This document shows positions 1-9,572 of a DNA stretch of 64,000 nucleotides, piece by piece. Position numbers and translations under genes: made by a program. The DNA is taken from NCBI GenBank assembly GCA_005938025.2, contig VCCI02000001.1, positions 1,054,001 to 1,118,000 of the forward strand, given 5' to 3'. How positions within the stretch are numbered: position 1 is the stretch's first letter; every line of letters starts with the position of its first letter. Source of the DNA: Inquilinus sp. KBS0705. GTDB lineage: Bacteria > Bacteroidota > Bacteroidia > Sphingobacteriales > Sphingobacteriaceae. The notes under the pieces were generated by a model. It was not told where the DNA came from, searched no databases, and saw only the letters and a program-made list of their open reading frames with translations.

Positions 1-653
1 GGTGGCGCAGGTAAAAACTGCGAGGCCGAGTCAAGCGTCATAGGCCTTATGGTATTAAAATAAGGCTCTACAGGGCTCATATATGCTGGCGGTGTAGCTT
101 TCCAATCGCCGTTGCCTGCCGACTCCTGGTAACGTGTATAATTGCCTATGCGATTGTATTTATCGGCCTTGGCATAGGCCAATACCTTTTTACTTACTTG
201 CTGTGCATAACTTAGCGAGCTATCTATAACGCTTTGCTCAAACCCAATCTTTCTGCACGAATCTAATAAGCTGGTTTCGTACTTAGCCAGCAAAGTACTG
301 CCTGATGGCTGTAACTTTTCGGCAGTTTTTAATACGGCTAAAATAGCACTCAGGCGGTAATCGTAACCGGCTACTGTTTTTGGTTTAACCATAGGCGGGT
401 AACCGTTTAACTTACCATGCATGGTAGATACAGCTTTATCATTTTGCGATACAACTTCGTACCCGGCTAAACAGCTGTAAGCAAAAAAACGTGCTGCCAA
501 CGGCGGGTTAGTAACATCGTGTATCATTACATCTGTCATCTGGCCAATAACCTTGCTGATATCGCTACTTGTTAACTTAGGTGATTGTGTTGTTTTACAG
601 CCATTAATAACTGCAACACTAAAAAATATGCATACTAAAAGCTTCTTCATCAT
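1..653 (-). CDS. Vanadium-dependent haloperoxidase-like lipoprotein (3' end cut by window edge)
   Basis: The frame is open from an ATG at 653 to the left edge, giving about 217 residues of a longer protein. The N-terminus is a lipoprotein signal (MMKKLLVCIFFSVAVINGC) with the lipid Cys in an I-N-G-C box, so it should be anchored facing the periplasm or surface. The visible helical N-terminal region resembles the bacteroidetal vanadium haloperoxidase/PAP2-like family, whose phosphate/vanadate-binding Arg and His residues lie further C-terminal, outside the window. The start codon overlaps the stop of the upstream FG-GAP gene (ATGA), so the two are probably translationally coupled. The family call rests on overall resemblance and on the frequent pairing of these two gene types, so it is moderate. 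The catalytic half cannot be checked here. Confidence 0.6.
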   Translation of the reverse strand, partial: MMKKLLVCIFFSVAVINGCKTTQSPKLTSSDISKVIGQMTDVMIHDVTNPPLAARFFAYSCLAGYEVVSQNDKAVSTMHGKLNGYPPMVKPKTVAGYDYRLSAILAVLKTAEKLQPSGSTLLAKYETSLLDSCRKIGFEQSVIDSSLSYAQQVSKKVLAYAKADKYNRIGNYTRYQESAGNGDWKATPPAYMSPVEPYFNTIRPMTLDSASQFLPAP

Positions 654-3600
654 TTGTAATTTAATTTATAAGCCTTTACCATGCTTTGGTTTATACCAAA
701 TAGCAAAACATCATTAACCTGCACAACGCTGCGTACATCGCCCGTAATTTTAAAGCCCGATTGTAATTGGGGGATGTAAGTATAATGGCCCTTACCGTCG
801 CCTTTTAATAATACTCCGTAGCTGGCATCATACTTTCCAAATTTCAATCGCTCGTGGGTAATGTTACCGCATAACAATAGGTCTTCGTGCCCATCGTGGT
901 CATAATCTAAGGTGGTGATGTTAAACACAGGTGTATATTGCGCTTGTAACGGTAAATTGGTTGGGCTTAGCTTCCCTTTAGCGTTACTTATAAAACACGC
1001 TGTTGATAAATAATTAGCGGTTAACAGTTTAGCGCCCTTCATTTCTTCGGTTGTAAACAGCTTATCTATGGTAATATCGGCATAACTCTTATAATCAGGG
1101 AAACGGCCACGCATTATACTCATTTGGTCCAGCAGCTCGTCCCTGGTAATGTACGGGTAACTTTTATGCTGAATATAAAAGCATAAAATGGGGTCGACCG
1201 AGCCATTATCATCAAAGTCTTTATAATACATTTCAGCCGGTTCGGTATCAGACACTCTGCATTGTGTATTTAGCCCCAAATTACCGGCAATAATATCCGG
1301 ATGGCCGTCTTTATTTACGTCCGCTACCTTTAGTGTATTCCACCAACCCGAATACTTTTTATCAAAATAGTCAGCCGTTTTATCAATAAGCTTTCCGTTA
1401 GTATTAATAAAAACGGTTATTGGCATCCATTCGCCTGCAACTATCAGGTCGGGTTTGTTATCGTTATTCATATCTGCCCAAGCAGCATCGGTAACCATCC
1501 CTATGTTTTTTATTGCGGCATTGTATTTTGCGGTTTCGTCGGCAAAATGGCCTTTTCCATCATTTATTAATATGTAACTATCGGGTGTTTCGGGGTACCG
1601 GCCGGGTATTACCCTACCACCAACAAACAGGTCCTGATGGCCATCGCCATTAATATCGGCCGCTTTAACACAGCTTTTGCTGCTTAGCATTTTTGGCAAT
1701 GCGTTAATAGCTTTGGTAAAGTTACCCTTACCGTCGTTTAAATAAAGCCGGTCTTGCAGCATTGGGTCGTCAGGGTTGATATTTCCGTATCCGCCCGAGC
1801 AAACATACAGATCAGGTTTATTATCGCCATTGGCATCAAAAAAAGCGGCACCGGCATTGTTATACCCTTTATCTACTATAAATGCAGGTGTTATTTTTAC
1901 TGTAAAAGTGCCATTCGTTTGTTGCAGATAAAGTGCTCCCTCCTGCCCACTTGCGCCACCAATATAAATATCTTCCAATCCATCGCCGTTTACATCTGCC
2001 TTAGCCATACATGGGCCCGAGAATGATAGCGGGTTAGTTAGCAGAGGCTGGCGTTTAAAATCGTTAATGGTATTGTTCTTCTCTCTAAAATTAATTGGTG
2101 ATTTTACTTCTGTGAACAGTGGCTTAGGGCGAGCAGCTATTATGGCTTTCTCTTTTGCTTCATTCTCGTTAATGGCTATGGTTTTATCGGCAGGTAAATT
2201 TTTACGTATTTCTGTTTTGCCGCTTTGCCATATTATTAATAAAGAATCAACCGTTTTTTTATCGCCTAAACCAAAATGCAAAACCGGCGATACATTCGAT
2301 TGAAATCCCCTTGTTGGCATCTGCTCTAAATATTGTTTTTTATCGCCGGCATATAAAATTACCTTTGCGCCTACACCTTGTGTATTGCCTTTATTGCCCT
2401 TTAGATCTACCTGTAAATAGTGATTTTTGCTTTGTTTATTTGACTCGTTTTCATAAATAAAAGCCGGTTTATTAATGTTGTTCACCACCAGGTCAACATC
2501 GCCGTCGTTATCCAGATCGGCATATGCCGCGCCATTGCTGTTTGATGGCTGATTAATACCCCATAAGGCACTGGTGTTGGTAAATGTGAGGTCGCCGTTG
2601 TTGTGAAAAAAGTAGCTCTGCACATCAGATGATGGCATTTGGTTTACTATGTTTAACAGGTCTTGTCGCATCACCCTTCTATCCCGCAGGTTGTCGCCCA
2701 TGTATTTTAAAAAATCCATGTTAGTATAATCGCGGGTGTAGCCGTTACTTACAAACAGGTCTTTCCAGCCGTCGTTATCGTAGTCGGCAAATAAAGGGGC
2801 CCAGCTCCAATCGGTATTTGATATGCCCGATAGTTGCCCAATCTCGCTAAATGTACCATCCCCATTATTTATATGGAGCATATTGCGCATGTATTGATAA
2901 TAAAACCCAACCCTAAGGTTTAAGTTAAACGATTCATAATTGTCGGCCCCAAAAAGCAATTTTTGCCGGCGGTTGTCTTCTGGCAACATATCGAGGGTGT
3001 AGATATCCGGCTTCAGGTCGTTATTAATATCTGCAACATCATTTCCCATAGAGTAGAATGAAGTATGCCCGATACTGCTTTGCAGCTCATCAACAAATTT
3101 GCCGTTGCCTTTATTAATGTATAGCCTGTCGGGCACATTGTAATCATTAGATATGTAAATATCCGGCCAGCCGTCGCTATTCACATCAGCAATACCGGCA
3201 CCTAAACCGTAAGATAGTGATGTATTTATTAAGCCTGATGCTGCTGTAACATCTGAGAAATGGTTATTGTCGTTTCGTAATATGCGTATCCCGGCTTCCT
3301 GATCGGTGTGTTTCATCAGGGCACTTACAGATATATCATCCAAACTACTTATGCGTTGCGGATTATGGTTCACCATCAGCATATCTAAATCGCCGTCGCG
3401 GTCGTAATCAAAAAAGTAAGCCTGTGTGGTAAACGATGGAAAATCTAAGCCAAAGTCTGCTGCTTCGTCCTTAAAAACCGGCACGCCATTGGTATCGTTA
3501 CCCTGGTTGATAAATAATTGGTTCTTGCGTTTATCAGGGCCAATTTTGCCCGAGTAGCAAACATAAATATCAACCTTGCCATCGCCGTTTACATCGGCCA

Positions 3601-4003
3601 TGGTCACTCCTGTTTTCCAGGGACCCGGCCGGCCGGCTACCCCTGCAACATTGGTTATGTCTTCAAATTGCATGTTGCCTTTGTTTACATACAATTTGTT
3701 GTCGGTCATATTCCCGGTAAAATACATGTCCTGCTTGCCATCGCCGTTTACATCGCCAATGGCTACACCGCCCCCGTTGTAAAAGTATTCGTACATCAAC
3801 ACATTGGTATTTAAACCTTCGGTTAAAGTGTTTGCAAAATCTACATGGGTTTGTTCTGCGGGTAAAAGCTTAAATAATGTATTTGCAGGCTCAGCCTCGG
3901 TTGATGGCTTTTTATTAGTACACGCAAATAGCTGTGCAATTAACACACCGGCTATAGCAAACTTGCTCCAACTACAATAACGGGAAGTATAAAAGATGCT
4001 CAT
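650..4003 (-). CDS. FG-GAP/VCBS repeat lipoprotein with ASPIC/UnbV domain (CRTAC1-like)
   Basis: The protein has 1117 residues. The signal peptide ends in a lipobox (L-F-A-C, Cys about residue 28). Many FG-GAP/VCBS repeats of the type DVNGDGKxDxY run through residues 60-500 and again 660-1110; their Asp/Asn-rich loops suggest Ca2+-binding beta-propeller blades. Between them, residues about 530-605 match the ASPIC/UnbV domain (GVGAKV...LHFGLG). Two propellers joined by ASPIC/UnbV is a common layout in Bacteroidetes. These proteins are surface or periplasmic lipoproteins whose exact ligand is usually unknown. The gene lies downstream of the SusCD terminator, so it may have its own promoter in the 80 bases before it. 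Its TGA overlaps the ATG of the haloperoxidase-like gene. A role in binding or processing the substrate imported by SusCD is inferred from position only. Confidence 0.85.
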   Translation of the reverse strand: MSIFYTSRYCSWSKFAIAGVLIAQLFACTNKKPSTEAEPANTLFKLLPAEQTHVDFANTLTEGLNTNVLMYEYFYNGGGVAIGDVNGDGKQDMYFTGNMTDNKLYVNKGNMQFEDITNVAGVAGRPGPWKTGVTMADVNGDGKVDIYVCYSGKIGPDKRKNQLFINQGNDTNGVPVFKDEAADFGLDFPSFTTQAYFFDYDRDGDLDMLMVNHNPQRISSLDDISVSALMKHTDQEAGIRILRNDNNHFSDVTAASGLINTSLSYGLGAGIADVNSDGWPDIYISNDYNVPDRLYINKGNGKFVDELQSSIGHTSFYSMGNDVADINNDLKPDIYTLDMLPEDNRRQKLLFGADNYESFNLNLRVGFYYQYMRNMLHINNGDGTFSEIGQLSGISNTDWSWAPLFADYDNDGWKDLFVSNGYTRDYTNMDFLKYMGDNLRDRRVMRQDLLNIVNQMPSSDVQSYFFHNNGDLTFTNTSALWGINQPSNSNGAAYADLDNDGDVDLVVNNINKPAFIYENESNKQSKNHYLQVDLKGNKGNTQGVGAKVILYAGDKKQYLEQMPTRGFQSNVSPVLHFGLGDKKTVDSLLIIWQSGKTEIRKNLPADKTIAINENEAKEKAIIAARPKPLFTEVKSPINFREKNNTINDFKRQPLLTNPLSFSGPCMAKADVNGDGLEDIYIGGASGQEGALYLQQTNGTFTVKITPAFIVDKGYNNAGAAFFDANGDNKPDLYVCSGGYGNINPDDPMLQDRLYLNDGKGNFTKAINALPKMLSSKSCVKAADINGDGHQDLFVGGRVIPGRYPETPDSYILINDGKGHFADETAKYNAAIKNIGMVTDAAWADMNNDNKPDLIVAGEWMPITVFINTNGKLIDKTADYFDKKYSGWWNTLKVADVNKDGHPDIIAGNLGLNTQCRVSDTEPAEMYYKDFDDNGSVDPILCFYIQHKSYPYITRDELLDQMSIMRGRFPDYKSYADITIDKLFTTEEMKGAKLLTANYLSTACFISNAKGKLSPTNLPLQAQYTPVFNITTLDYDHDGHEDLLLCGNITHERLKFGKYDASYGVLLKGDGKGHYTYIPQLQSGFKITGDVRSVVQVNDVLLFGINQSMVKAYKLNYK

Positions 4004-4083
4004 TTAAAATTGATAGGTAGTTAGTAAAAATATAATTTAACTTCCATAAAAAGTATCGGCTTTCAGGCTGCAGCAAAATAAAA

Positions 4084-4120
4084 AAATTCACACCCGGGCC
4101 TAATCCCGGAGTGTGAATTT
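4084..4120 (-). terminator. Rho-independent terminator after susD
   Basis: An inverted repeat pairs AAATTCACAC-(C)CGGG with CCCGG-(A)GTGTGAATTT around a short loop, with one bulge. On the minus strand it is followed by a run of six T (4086-4081). It lies 20 bases past the susD stop, so the susC-susD transcript probably ends here and the FG-GAP gene is transcribed separately. Confidence 0.8.
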
Positions 4121-4139
4121 ACTAAATCAAATAAATGGG

Positions 4140-5852
4140 TTAATAACCCGGGTTTTGTTTCAACTTTGGATTTTTATCAATCTCACCTTGTGGTATAGGC
4201 ATCCAGTTCTGTCGCTCAAAAAAGGTATTTGTAAATATCTTAACAGGCGTGTAGGTTAATGCCCCACCGGCTCCGGCTTCTATCTTCATACCATATTCCG
4301 GTGACGTTAACACGCCGTTTGCTCCGGTTGTTATTTTCCAGCGTCGGATATCAAACCATCGCTTATCTTCAAATGCCAGTTCAATACGGCGTTCGCGGTG
4401 TATGTAATCGCGCATTTGGTCTTTTGATAGTCCCGGTTTAACTGCCGGTAACGATGAACGGGCACGTACTTTATTTACAGCATCATATACTGTATTATCC
4501 GGCCCTACAGCTTCATTCTGCGCTTCTGCATAACTTAACAGTATCTCGGCATAACGGAATATGATATAGTTTGCAAAGCTTGGCGCAAGGTTTATACTGG
4601 TTTGCCCTGTTATCGACTCATCCAGTGTTTTACGGGCGTTGTAACCAGTATTACTAATATCGCTTGATGAACCTAAATCGATCTGGTTGCTTCCACCAAT
4701 TCTCGATTTAAAGATATCACCTTGCCATGATGCACCATCATATAAGATAGACTGATAAAAGCGTTGCTCGCGTTTTTCATATGGCTTTTGAGGATTATAG
4801 CCTGATGCAGGGTCAGTAATAGGTAAACCGTTATCCATCGAGTAATCATCAACCAAGCCTTGTGTAGGTGATAAGTTACCCCATGATTGCTGAACACCAT
4901 TTACATATACCGGGCCTAAATATCCCTCGCGGTGACTACCCTTTGCAGGGCCTGTAGCATAACCGCGGGCAAATATGGTTTCAACATTCCAGTTGTTGGC
5001 ACTTAAAAACTGATCGGCATAAGCAGTAGGTGACGCATTGAAAAGGCTGTAAGTGCCCAGGTCCATTACCTGTTTGTTGGTAGCAGCAGCTTTAGACCAT
5101 TTTGATGCATCGCCGCCGGTATTAACCAGCGGACTTGCAGCAAACAGCTCAACCCAGCCTTTTAGCGCCAAAGCAGATCCTTTTGAAGCACGGCCACTTT
5201 CTGTTGCTTTTGCCGGTAATACCGCAGCTGCAGCGTCACAATCAGCCTCAATAAATGCAACAGTTTCATCAATTGTAGCGCGGGCAACAAAAATATCGGC
5301 ACCCGATGCGTTGTCTAATGGTTCCTTGATGATAGGTACACCACCATAAGCGGTAAATAATAACGAATAGAAATAAGCGCGCATGAATGTAACCTCGGCT
5401 ACACGCTGCTTATACCAATCGTCGGTAAAATTAGCTTTGTTTGCAGCGGCTTCTTTAAGGAAAAGGTTACACTTTCTTATTTTCCCAAAGTTACCTTCCC
5501 AATCCCACATGCCACCAGGGCCGGTAGGTACATTGCTTGGCCCTATTGAACCAGCCCTTACTGTGGCTTGCCCATTTTCCCAGGCGGCACCGCAAAAGCT
5601 GTTATCGGCATACTGTTCGGTTAGCTGATAGTCGTTATTAACATCCGGTAACTGATTGTAAATATCATTTACAAAAAGGTCGGCGTTACTTTGCGAACTG
5701 AATGTACTTTCGTTAGTTAAAAAACCCTTAGGTGGTACATCCAACGCCGAATCTTTTTTACATGAACTTATACCTGCCACAAGTAAAGCCAGCAAAAAGA
5801 ACGATCTGTACTTATTATATATATGTTTCATTGCTTTCATATCTATTATCAT
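4140..5852 (-). CDS. SusD/RagB family nutrient-binding outer-membrane lipoprotein
   Basis: This is a surface lipoprotein that partners a SusC-type TonB-dependent transporter and captures oligosaccharides. The lipobox is I-S-S-C (Cys about residue 31). The hallmark C-terminal RagB/SusD segment is present (FRYAEILLSYAEAQNE, about residues 430-445), then RRIELAFEDKRWFDIRRW and the terminal WMPIPQGEIDKNP. The length of 570 residues is typical. The first ATG shares its A with the susC stop (TAATG), but the in-frame ATG at codon 8 (MKHIYNKYRS) gives a more normal signal peptide. It is co-transcribed with susC and followed by a terminator. Confidence 0.95.
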   Translation of the reverse strand: MIIDMKAMKHIYNKYRSFFLLALLVAGISSCKKDSALDVPPKGFLTNESTFSSQSNADLFVNDIYNQLPDVNNDYQLTEQYADNSFCGAAWENGQATVRAGSIGPSNVPTGPGGMWDWEGNFGKIRKCNLFLKEAAANKANFTDDWYKQRVAEVTFMRAYFYSLLFTAYGGVPIIKEPLDNASGADIFVARATIDETVAFIEADCDAAAAVLPAKATESGRASKGSALALKGWVELFAASPLVNTGGDASKWSKAAATNKQVMDLGTYSLFNASPTAYADQFLSANNWNVETIFARGYATGPAKGSHREGYLGPVYVNGVQQSWGNLSPTQGLVDDYSMDNGLPITDPASGYNPQKPYEKREQRFYQSILYDGASWQGDIFKSRIGGSNQIDLGSSSDISNTGYNARKTLDESITGQTSINLAPSFANYIIFRYAEILLSYAEAQNEAVGPDNTVYDAVNKVRARSSLPAVKPGLSKDQMRDYIHRERRIELAFEDKRWFDIRRWKITTGANGVLTSPEYGMKIEAGAGGALTYTPVKIFTNTFFERQNWMPIPQGEIDKNPKLKQNPGY

Positions 5853-8800
5853 TAAAATGTAGCATTAAGACCCACTGAAAATACACGCTGCTGGTAATAG
5901 TTAGTATTACTGCCACTGTTTTCAGGATCAATTATTTCTCTCACATTAGGCAAAAGGTTTATTACGTTTTGCCCGGCAACATATAGCCTAACTGATTGTA
6001 TTTTATTATGTAAAACCTTGTTTGAGAAAGTATACCCTAATTCAAAGCTTTTTAGGCGGATATAGGCATCATTTCGCATAAACCACGAAGAAAACTGTGT
6101 GTTATTTGAAGTTGGCGTACCTGTTACCCTTGGGTATAAAGCATTTGGTGTTGCAGGTGTCCAGTGATCATCATATACTAGTTGCGATACCGAACCTGAT
6201 GCATTAAAAGGGAATGCAAAATAGTTATTGATACCTATACTGCTATTACCCGACCCTTGTATCAAAATGTCCAGGTCGAAGTTTTTGTAAGATAGGCGTG
6301 GCTCTAAACCGTAAATTATTTCAGGCGTGTTAGGGTGCCCGATAACGGTTTGGTCATTAGCATCTATTTTACCATCAGGTTTACCATCAGGGCCGCTTAA
6401 GTCGGCATATTGTATATCACCTGCCGATACCGGACCAAATGAAGGAACTGGTATACCCGCTTTAAGCGAACCATCGGCGTTAAAATCGGCAGCTTTAAAA
6501 TAGCCCAGGGCCTGGTAGCCAAATGGCGTATTTATAGGCCTTCCGGTTTGGCGCCTGTTAGGGTTGTTTGCAGTTGCACTGGTTTCGTAAACCTGTAATA
6601 GTTTGTTACGGGCAAAAGTAAATGTACCTGTTACATCTAACCTAAGGTCTTTATTAAAGCTATGGCCGCTTTGCAGGGTTAGCTCTATACCATGGTTACT
6701 CATAATACCACCGTTTACCAAACCGGTACCAATACCGTATTCGCCAGGCAGGGTGTTACCAATGCCAACCAACATATTCGACCTTTTTTCATAAAAATAA
6801 TCGGCTTCAATGCTTAAAGCACCTTTCCATAAGGTAGCTTCAAAACCTACGTCGGTTTTATTGGCTCTTTCCCAGGTAATATTAGGGTTACCTTGCAATG
6901 CTTCGTTAATACCTTGTGTTGCACTACCCCCTAATACAGCTGAGTTTGCATAAGGATTATATGGGCTTAAGTATTGGTAAGTAAGGATTGAACCACCTGA
7001 CCTTGGATAAGCACCTGATTGGCCCCATGAAGCTCTGATTTTTAAGTTGTCGATCCAGGTAAGGTTATCCTTGATAAACTTCTCTTCTGATAAACGCCAG
7101 CCGGCAGAAAATGCAGGGAAGAAACCAAATCTTTGACCAGGAGCAAACAAATAGCTTCCGTCATATCTACCTGCAGCTTCAAGCAAATATTTATTATCGT
7201 AAGCATAGCCTACCCTGTATACATAGCCTATTTGCTTTTGGCCGTTTGAATAGCCGTAGTTTGTTGCATCAGCTGCTGCCGGGCCACCATAGTTTAACTC
7301 ATCAATATCTAAGTTATAGTTAAACTTGGTTGCCCCAAACGTTTGGTATTTAACATCGCGGCTTTCTACTACAGCCAGTGCATTAATATCACTTTTACCA
7401 AAACTGCGTTGGTAAGTTAATAAACCCTGCAATGTTAATGAATGGTTTTGGCTATAGCTTTGGCTAAAGGTAGCCTTTGAGTTACCCTGTACGCCCGCTT
7501 TATAAGTATATGGGTTTGTGGTAACATCAACATTATAAAAAGGTATAGGGGTTGTATAGGTGCGTTGTACAGAGGTAATGTTGCCTGTAAATAACGGATC
7601 TGGGCCGTTATCATAACTAATAACACCTTTTAAACTTAAACCTTGAATAGGCAATCTTTGGTCGATAGAAAACTGCGATAATACAGCGGTATTTTCGTTT
7701 AATTGATAACCGCTATGGTATATTTCGCCTATTAACGACTGCCCAATGTAGCCAGACCATAGACCATTGCTGTAATAAACAGGTGTTGTTGGCGCCTGGC
7801 GTTGTGCCTGGCCAATAATTGTTCCGGCACTTTGTGACGGGAAGTGCTGATCTTCTACATAACTGTTAACAGACAAAGCCACTGTTGTGGTTTTTGTTGC
7901 TTTAGCAGTTAAGCTTAACGACCCGTTATATTTATCTAAAAATGTGGTGCTCCACATACCATCCTGGTGGGTATATCCTAATGATGCAAAATATTTAATA
8001 TCATCAGTACCGCCCGATAGTGTTACGTTATGGTAGGTTATAGGCCTGTTTTTCATGATGATATCCTGCAACGGATGCCCATCAGCATGGCCATCAGGAT
8101 CGGAATGATCTTTAAATTTCTGTATGTCATCTGCAGTGTATGCAGCTGGCTGCCCGTCGTTTGCATTGGCTTCGTTGCGCAGCAAAGCATATTCGTACGA
8201 CCCTATAAATGTGGGTACTTTTGTAGGGTTTTGTATACCAAAATAACCGTTATAAGTAAGTACCGGTTTGCCGGTTTTACCTCTTTTTGTGGTAACCAAA
8301 ATAACACCGTTTGCACCGGCAACACCATATGGTGCAACAGCCGCTGCATCTTTTAGTATCGAGATGTTTTCTACAGTATTCGGGTCAAGCCTGCTAAAGT
8401 CGCGTGGCACACCATCTACAATAAGCAACGGAGAACTACCACCTGTAGAACCGATACCCCTTATTTGGATGTTAGAACCATCATAACCAGGCTCGCCGCT
8501 AGCTTGTGTAATTATTAAACCCGATGCACGGCCAACCAAACTGTTGGTTAAGTTAACAACCGGTTTTTTAGCAATTTCGTTGGTTTTAATAGTTGATACT
8601 GCGGCAGTGGTTGAGGTTTTCTTTTGGGTACCATAACCTACTACGATAACCTCGTTTAGGTTTTTGCCACTTGTTTGCAGCCTTACCAAAATATTGCTTT
8701 GTCCATTTACCGGCACTTCAATGGTTTCGTAACCAATATAAGTAATTACTAATACCGCGTTCTCTTCTACCGAAAGTGTAAAAGCACCGTTTACATCAGT

Positions 8801-9064
8801 AACTGTACCCTGGCTTGTGCCCTTAATTAAAACTGAAGCACCAATAATTGTTTCGCCGGTTACTTTATCGATGATCTTACCTTTGACGTTAATTGGAGGT
8901 GTGTTTTTTAAATCTTTTTTAGATTTATTTACATCGAGCAAGAATAAATTCGTTTTATTACCAGCATAGGTTATGTTGGATAATAAAAACATAACCGCCA
9001 TAAACATGAGGGCTGCTTTAAAGTTTTTCTGCAAGAATGATTTTTTAAGTAAAATGTATTGCAT
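5852..9064 (-). CDS. SusC/RagA family TonB-linked outer-membrane transporter
   Basis: The protein has 1070 residues and imports oligosaccharides across the outer membrane using TonB energy. After a signal peptide (cleavage near ITYAG) it has a carboxypeptidase-D-like domain at about 58-135 (VKGKIIDKVTGETIIGASV). A TonB plug follows, with the NEVIVVGYGTQKK box and the SusC signature IQIRGIGS...PLLIVDGVP at about 200-220. The remainder is a large beta-barrel ending in an aromatic residue (VGLNATF). It is translationally coupled to susD. There is no sigma-factor/FecR pair nearby; the hybrid two-component system upstream is the likely regulator. No clear -7 box was found close to the start, so the promoter may lie further up in the 508-base leader. 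Confidence 0.95.
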   Translation of the reverse strand: MQYILLKKSFLQKNFKAALMFMAVMFLLSNITYAGNKTNLFLLDVNKSKKDLKNTPPINVKGKIIDKVTGETIIGASVLIKGTSQGTVTDVNGAFTLSVEENAVLVITYIGYETIEVPVNGQSNILVRLQTSGKNLNEVIVVGYGTQKKTSTTAAVSTIKTNEIAKKPVVNLTNSLVGRASGLIITQASGEPGYDGSNIQIRGIGSTGGSSPLLIVDGVPRDFSRLDPNTVENISILKDAAAVAPYGVAGANGVILVTTKRGKTGKPVLTYNGYFGIQNPTKVPTFIGSYEYALLRNEANANDGQPAAYTADDIQKFKDHSDPDGHADGHPLQDIIMKNRPITYHNVTLSGGTDDIKYFASLGYTHQDGMWSTTFLDKYNGSLSLTAKATKTTTVALSVNSYVEDQHFPSQSAGTIIGQAQRQAPTTPVYYSNGLWSGYIGQSLIGEIYHSGYQLNENTAVLSQFSIDQRLPIQGLSLKGVISYDNGPDPLFTGNITSVQRTYTTPIPFYNVDVTTNPYTYKAGVQGNSKATFSQSYSQNHSLTLQGLLTYQRSFGKSDINALAVVESRDVKYQTFGATKFNYNLDIDELNYGGPAAADATNYGYSNGQKQIGYVYRVGYAYDNKYLLEAAGRYDGSYLFAPGQRFGFFPAFSAGWRLSEEKFIKDNLTWIDNLKIRASWGQSGAYPRSGGSILTYQYLSPYNPYANSAVLGGSATQGINEALQGNPNITWERANKTDVGFEATLWKGALSIEADYFYEKRSNMLVGIGNTLPGEYGIGTGLVNGGIMSNHGIELTLQSGHSFNKDLRLDVTGTFTFARNKLLQVYETSATANNPNRRQTGRPINTPFGYQALGYFKAADFNADGSLKAGIPVPSFGPVSAGDIQYADLSGPDGKPDGKIDANDQTVIGHPNTPEIIYGLEPRLSYKNFDLDILIQGSGNSSIGINNYFAFPFNASGSVSQLVYDDHWTPATPNALYPRVTGTPTSNNTQFSSWFMRNDAYIRLKSFELGYTFSNKVLHNKIQSVRLYVAGQNVINLLPNVREIIDPENSGSNTNYYQQRVFSVGLNATF

Positions 9065-9572
9065 AATTGAATCTTGTTAATAATTAATGTTACAGCTCCT
9101 TGATACAAGCTTTTTGATTTCTCCTGGTGTTACATTTTCTTCTTTTGTTTTCTTCATTCAGTTTTTTTGGGTTAGGTAAAAATTATATAATAATTGGTTT
9201 AAAGACACTTTAAAACTGCCCTTGTAATAAGCACAATAAAGGCGTAATTACACAGAACAGATTACTGTACTAACTATTCAAATACAGGGCTTAAACACCC
9301 TTAAAAAAAATATACTACTTATTTGGTTATAACTTGGACAACAAAATTTTTCGATTAGTTGCCATTGGTAGAAACGAATTAAAGGTAATTTTTAATTAAA
9401 AAAGGGGGGCAAAACAGTAATTTTGAGGGGATAAAACCGCATTTTATAGCTAAAAAAGGCTTTTGGGTTAATAATAACCGTTAATCATACGGTTATTATT
9501 AAAAAAGATGGTCGAATGTGCGTTCCGTAAAATTTTTCGTGAAACGATAACTAATCGTAAGAGGTAATGTGT
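9065..9572. other. 508-base gene-free leader between GH16 and susC
   Basis: This AT-rich stretch has no open frame of coding character. It should hold the susC promoter and operator. The only strong structure is the inverted repeat at 9468-9502, listed separately. A 7-of-8 match to the -7 consensus (TGTATTTG on the minus strand) lies at about 9279-9286, within the tcaaatacagg context, but is not convincing on its own. Confidence 0.6.
9468..9502. promoter_or_regulatory. 13-bp perfect inverted repeat upstream of susCD (candidate operator)
   Basis: TTAATAATAACCG at 9468-9480 and its exact reverse complement at 9490-9502 flank a 9-base spacer. It lies about 400 bases upstream of susC and 70 bases past the GH16 stop. 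No T-run follows on either strand, so it does not look like an intrinsic terminator. A regulator site (the hybrid regulator has an AraC-type DNA-binding domain) or an mRNA 3'-end stabiliser are both possible. Confidence 0.5.

Noticed and set aside
9468-9502. Inverted repeat as an intrinsic terminator of GH16
   Set aside because: The stem is A/T-rich and no T-run follows on the minus strand, so it is kept as a candidate regulatory site instead.
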